This document shows, piece by piece, positions 5,663 to 8,129 of a stretch of 8,129 nt of DNA (position 1 is the stretch's first letter; every line of letters begins with the position of its first letter). Source of the stretch: Pelotomaculum sp. (GTDB lineage: Bacteria > Bacillota > Desulfotomaculia > Desulfotomaculales > Pelotomaculaceae); NCBI GenBank assembly GCA_022839445.1, contig JALHFC010000093.1, forward strand, positions 1 through 8,129, given 5' to 3'. Below the pieces are notes generated by a model, which saw nothing but the letters and a program-made list of their open reading frames with translations, was not told where the DNA came from and ran no database searches. A program made the translations under genes and the position numbers.

Positions 5663-6433
5663 CTAAAATCCCAAGATTCTCCTCAGTTTCTTGGCCTGCG
5701 CCCGGCTAACCGGAACCTCGCTGCGCTCCTTGTCCTCAACGATTAAATTATAGGTACCGTTAAAGAAAGGGACTATTTCCTTTACTTTGTGCAGGTTCGC
5801 CAGGTAGCAGCGGTGTGTCCGGAAAAAAACACGGCTGTTTAACCGGGCCTCCAAATCCTTTAAAGTAAACCTCGTCAGCAGTTTGTCGGCAAAAGTCTTG
5901 ATATAAACGTTGTCCTGCTCGGTGAAAGCATAGACAATATCGGACTCACCCACAAGCATAGTCTTACCCTGGATCTCAGCGGGAATCCTATCAATTTTAA
6001 TCCCGTTTTCATACCCGGCCTGCCCGTTGGCGCCGCCGGCAGGCGCCCCGGAAACGGGAGCAATATCTTTGGTAATCCTCATCACTTTATTGATGGCCTT
6101 TTTTAAACGCTCCGGCTCGATTGGCTTTAATATATAATCCACCGCGTTAACGTCAAAAGCCGATACCGCGTACTCGTCATACGCCGTCACAAAAATGATA
6201 TACGGGCGCTTGGGCAGTTCCTGAATGGCCGCGCCCAGCTCCAGCCCGTTCATCCCCGGCATGGAAATATCCAAAAAAAGAACCTGGTAGTCCAGCGCCT
6301 TGATCAGGGCCAAAGCCTCCTGGGCGTTTGCCGCCTCCCCTACGATCTCAATGTTTTCAAAACTTTCCAGGGCATATCTCAGCTCCTGCCTGGCAGGATA
6401 CTCGTCATCTACTATCAACGCCTTGAGTTTCAC
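5663..6433 (-). CDS. LytTR-family response regulator
   Basis: DNA-binding response regulator of 256 residues, the usual LytR/AlgR size. The receiver domain covers about 3-120: acidic pair Asp9/Asp10 (VDDE), phosphoacceptor Asp55 (FLDISMPGMNG), Thr83 (FVTAYDEYA) and Lys103 (LKPIEP). A Gly/Ala-rich linker spans about 122-147. The LytTR DNA-binding domain spans 149-256, with the hallmark FFRTHRCYLANLHKVKEI and a C-terminal PVSRAQAKKLRRIL. I prefer GTG at 6433, since GGGGGGGTG lies about seven bases upstream and KLKALIVDDE then begins the protein. Upstream in-frame codons to 6490 encode an unconserved tail inside the kinase gene. It overlaps the kinase 3' end by 29 bp, implying coupled translation. 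The target genes are unknown; LytTR proteins usually bind paired direct repeats upstream of targets. Confidence 0.94.
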   Translation of the reverse strand: MKLKALIVDDEYPARQELRYALESFENIEIVGEAANAQEALALIKALDYQVLFLDISMPGMNGLELGAAIQELPKRPYIIFVTAYDEYAVSAFDVNAVDYILKPIEPERLKKAINKVMRITKDIAPVSGAPAGGANGQAGYENGIKIDRIPAEIQGKTMLVGESDIVYAFTEQDNVYIKTFADKLLTRFTLKDLEARLNSRVFFRTHRCYLANLHKVKEIVPFFNGTYNLIVEDKERSEVPVSRAQAKKLRRILGF

Positions 6434-7631
6434 CGGCAAACACCCCCCCTTCCCGCGTACTATCGTTAAGGGGGATCCTAACGTAGACACCCGTACCCAT
6501 ATCTACTTCGCTTTCAATCCTTAACCCGTATTCCTCACCGAAAAGGCTCCTTAACCTCTCGTTGACGTTGCTCAGCCCCACCCCGTTGCCGGACCCAAAG
6601 CCGGGGAGCAGGACAGCGGATAACTTGTCGTTTTTTATCCCTACACCGTCGTCCCTGACCATAAAGCGCATTTCCCCGTCAACCAGCTTGGCCGAGATTT
6701 GCACCGTCCCGGGTCCCATCTTGGGCTGGATGCCGTGTTTGATAGCATTTTCAACCAGCGGCTGGAGCGTTAGCACCGGTACCTGGTAGCCAAGCAATGC
6801 CGGGTCGATATCCTTTTGGATACGGAGTTTCTCCCGGAAGCGGGCCTTTTCGAGGATCAGGTAAGTATTGACGTATTCTATTTCCTCCCTCAAACTGTTG
6901 AAGTGCCCGTGCCTTTTCAATGTCTGGCGGAAAAAAGAGGCCAGGCGGATTAATAGCTTGCGCGCCATCTCCGGGTGCGTGCGGGTGTAAGTGATAATCG
7001 TGTTTAACGTGTTGAACAGAAAATGCGGGTTGATCTGGGCGTGCAGGGCGTCGAGCTCCGCTTTCGTCACAAGTTGGGCCTGCCGGTCCAACTCGGCCAA
7101 CTCCACCTGGAGGCCCAAAAGCTGGGCCACAGCGACGGCAAGCTTTATAACTGCCGGCTGCAGGTCACCCTGGCTGGTCTGGTAGAGCTTAACCGTCCCT
7201 GCCACTTCGCCCCGACACATAAGTGGGGCAATAACGGCCGCCTGCAAGGGGCAGTTTTTTTCCGGGCAGTCCAGGCCCTTTTTGTCCTTAATGATACCCA
7301 GTTCCCCTGTTTCCACCGCTTGTTTGGTGGCATGGGTAATAATCGGCCCGCCCGCGTGGTGGTGATCCGAGCCCTCACCGATGTAAGCCAGCACCCTTTC
7401 CCGGTCGGTGATGGCCACGGAGGACACATCACTTAGCTTTAAGATGATTTCTATCCTGTGTTTCTGAATGTAGTCCACGATCAGGTATGTGCCGGCGGCA
7501 TTGGCTAAAATCATGGCGACCACGGTTTCCCAGAAACCCGGGCGGATCAGGAAAACCAGGGCGACAACAATTAACTGCATTATCCCCCAGCGCAAAAATA
7601 TGCCCCCGGTAATATTAGTCAAGCGACTCAT
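6405..7631 (-). CDS. LytS-like sensor histidine kinase, compact form
   Basis: Membrane histidine kinase of 408 residues that presumably phosphorylates the adjoining LytTR regulator. Two hydrophobic spans lie at about 15-29 and 36-53, and a GAF-like domain at about 60-180 carries the LytS-type signatures GEGSDHHHAGGPI (86-97) and CPEKNCPLQAAVIAPL (122-137). The His-kinase domain has LHAQINPHFLFNTLNTI, with phosphoacceptor His203. The ATPase domain has an N-box with Asn295 (LVENAIKHG), DDGVGI at 327-332 and GNGVGLSNVNERL at 349-361. Classical LytS proteins are nearly 600 residues long with a six-helix 5TM-5TMR_LYT sensor; here that module is absent. Start ATG at 7631 has AGGAG nine bases upstream. 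A sigma-A type promoter lies about 90 bases before it. The signal is unknown; cysteines 122, 127 and 139 and histidines 90-92 might bind a ligand or metal. Confidence 0.94.
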   Translation of the reverse strand: MSRLTNITGGIFLRWGIMQLIVVALVFLIRPGFWETVVAMILANAAGTYLIVDYIQKHRIEIILKLSDVSSVAITDRERVLAYIGEGSDHHHAGGPIITHATKQAVETGELGIIKDKKGLDCPEKNCPLQAAVIAPLMCRGEVAGTVKLYQTSQGDLQPAVIKLAVAVAQLLGLQVELAELDRQAQLVTKAELDALHAQINPHFLFNTLNTIITYTRTHPEMARKLLIRLASFFRQTLKRHGHFNSLREEIEYVNTYLILEKARFREKLRIQKDIDPALLGYQVPVLTLQPLVENAIKHGIQPKMGPGTVQISAKLVDGEMRFMVRDDGVGIKNDKLSAVLLPGFGSGNGVGLSNVNERLRSLFGEEYGLRIESEVDMGTGVYVRIPLNDSTREGGVFAGETQGVDSR

Positions 7632-7752
7632 AGCACCCTACTCCTGACGGAAAAAACATCAAAATATATTATTCACCGTCAAATGCCATGCCATCGACGG
7701 CCTTTATCTATTCTTTCTAATAATACTATTTTACTCGCTAAATCTCAATATG
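7632..7752. other. Promoter-leader region of the two-component operon
   Basis: This AT-rich spacer holds the promoter described separately and, downstream of it on the minus strand, three short complementary blocks: CCGTCG (7700-7695), TGACGG (7681-7676) and CCGTCA (7650-7645). The middle block can pair with either neighbour, and the last one abuts the kinase SD (AGGAG, 7645-7641). No terminator for the upstream hydrolase gene is evident. Confidence 0.45.
7720..7748 (-). promoter_or_regulatory. Sigma-A type promoter for the two-component operon
   Basis: TTGAGA (7748-7743; five of six consensus bases) and TATTAT (7725-7720; five of six) are separated by exactly 17 bases on the minus strand, in an AT-rich stretch. 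Transcription would start near 7712, giving a leader of about 80 bases before the kinase ATG. The -35 box lies only a few bases after the stop codon of the upstream hydrolase gene. Confidence 0.68.
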
Positions 7753-8129
7753 TTAACTTTTGTTCTTTTCCAGGTAATGAACTATCCCGGCCGCGTTTAA
7801 GCGCATATCCAAAGCCAGAAACTTTACCGCCGGGTGTTCCCTGTCAACGGCGCCGTGCCGCGCCAGTTCCTGCATTACATGTTCCCACAGGATTTCTTCC
7901 ACCTCAGCGGCCCCGCCCCCCGAATCTAGTACCTGCCTGCCTACGGATTCAAAAAACCGTACCAATTCCTTGTTGCGGGATAAAATATCGCCCGCGCCGG
8001 ATGCTTTGCCAAAATGAGTGAAATAAACATGCTCCAAACCTAGCCCACTTAGGCGATCCAACATTACAACCGCTGCCGGCGGATCAAACTCCGGCGGTGG
8101 AGCGCTGGGCAGTATATAATCGCGACCCA
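7753..8129 (-). CDS. C-terminal part of a metallo-beta-lactamase-fold hydrolase, 5' end outside the window
   Basis: The frame is open through the right edge, so the internal ATG at 8064 is not the start. 124 C-terminal residues are visible. They begin GRDYILPSAPPPEFDPPAAVVMLDRLSGLGLEHVYFTHFG, which has the shape of the late part of MBL-fold hydrolases: a Pro-rich segment, then a helix, then a strand ending in a conserved His of the metal site (His38 of the fragment, in THFG). A helical tail of about 85 residues follows, as in the roughly 300-residue MBL hydrolases common in Firmicutes and Actinobacteria. The metal-binding HxHxDH motif would lie outside the window, so activity and substrate cannot be judged. 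A promoter for the kinase begins right after its stop. Family assignment is moderately sure, from pattern memory. Confidence 0.72.
   Translation of the reverse strand, partial: GRDYILPSAPPPEFDPPAAVVMLDRLSGLGLEHVYFTHFGKASGAGDILSRNKELVRFFESVGRQVLDSGGGAAEVEEILWEHVMQELARHGAVDREHPAVKFLALDMRLNAAGIVHYLEKNKS

Noticed and set aside
7683..8021. Plus-strand frame of 112 residues over the hydrolase fragment
   Set aside because: It runs antisense to the MBL-fold coding frame and across the kinase promoter, and has no recognisable motif.

Overview
The window reads as chromosomal DNA from a moderately high-GC Firmicute. A Peptococcaceae-type clostridium (Desulfotomaculum/Pelotomaculum relatives) is my best guess. 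This rests on gene content (a zinc-finger ECF anti-sigma factor, a LytS/LytTR pair, and nnr next to alr), purine-rich Shine-Dalgarno (SD) sites and frequent TTG/GTG starts. It is an inference, not a database match. Every protein gene I accept lies on the minus strand, so transcription runs right to left.

From the right edge: the last 124 residues of a metallo-beta-lactamase-fold hydrolase (7753-8129, start outside the window). A short gap follows, holding a good sigma-A type promoter, then a two-component system: a compact LytS-like sensor kinase (6405-7631) whose 3' end overlaps by 29 bp a LytTR response regulator (5663-6433). Next comes a bifunctional NAD(P)H-hydrate repair enzyme (3947-5524). 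After it lies one long uninterrupted frame (1583-3877) joining a complete alanine dehydrogenase to a complete alanine racemase. As a fusion it would make L-alanine from pyruvate and ammonia and racemise it to D-alanine for peptidoglycan. Strong internal ribosome-binding signals at the junction suggest the racemase half can also be made alone.

The spacer at 1356-1616 is structurally rich. It holds a 29-bp-arm palindrome with a 15-bp tandem duplication that supplies the last ten codons and stop of the fused gene. It also holds a plus-strand rho-independent terminator, and directly before that an orphan tRNA 3' end (T-arm plus 3' acceptor strand) with no tRNA 5' body. This could be the scar of an integration at a tRNA gene. 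Left of it is an ECF sigma factor with a probable autoregulatory promoter, overlapping by 11 bp an anti-sigma factor that runs off the left edge (1-811).

The strongest leads are the alanine dehydrogenase-racemase fusion with its internal start signals, the displaced tRNA end with terminator, and the repeat-derived C-terminus. I see no CRISPR array, transposase or integrase gene in the window.
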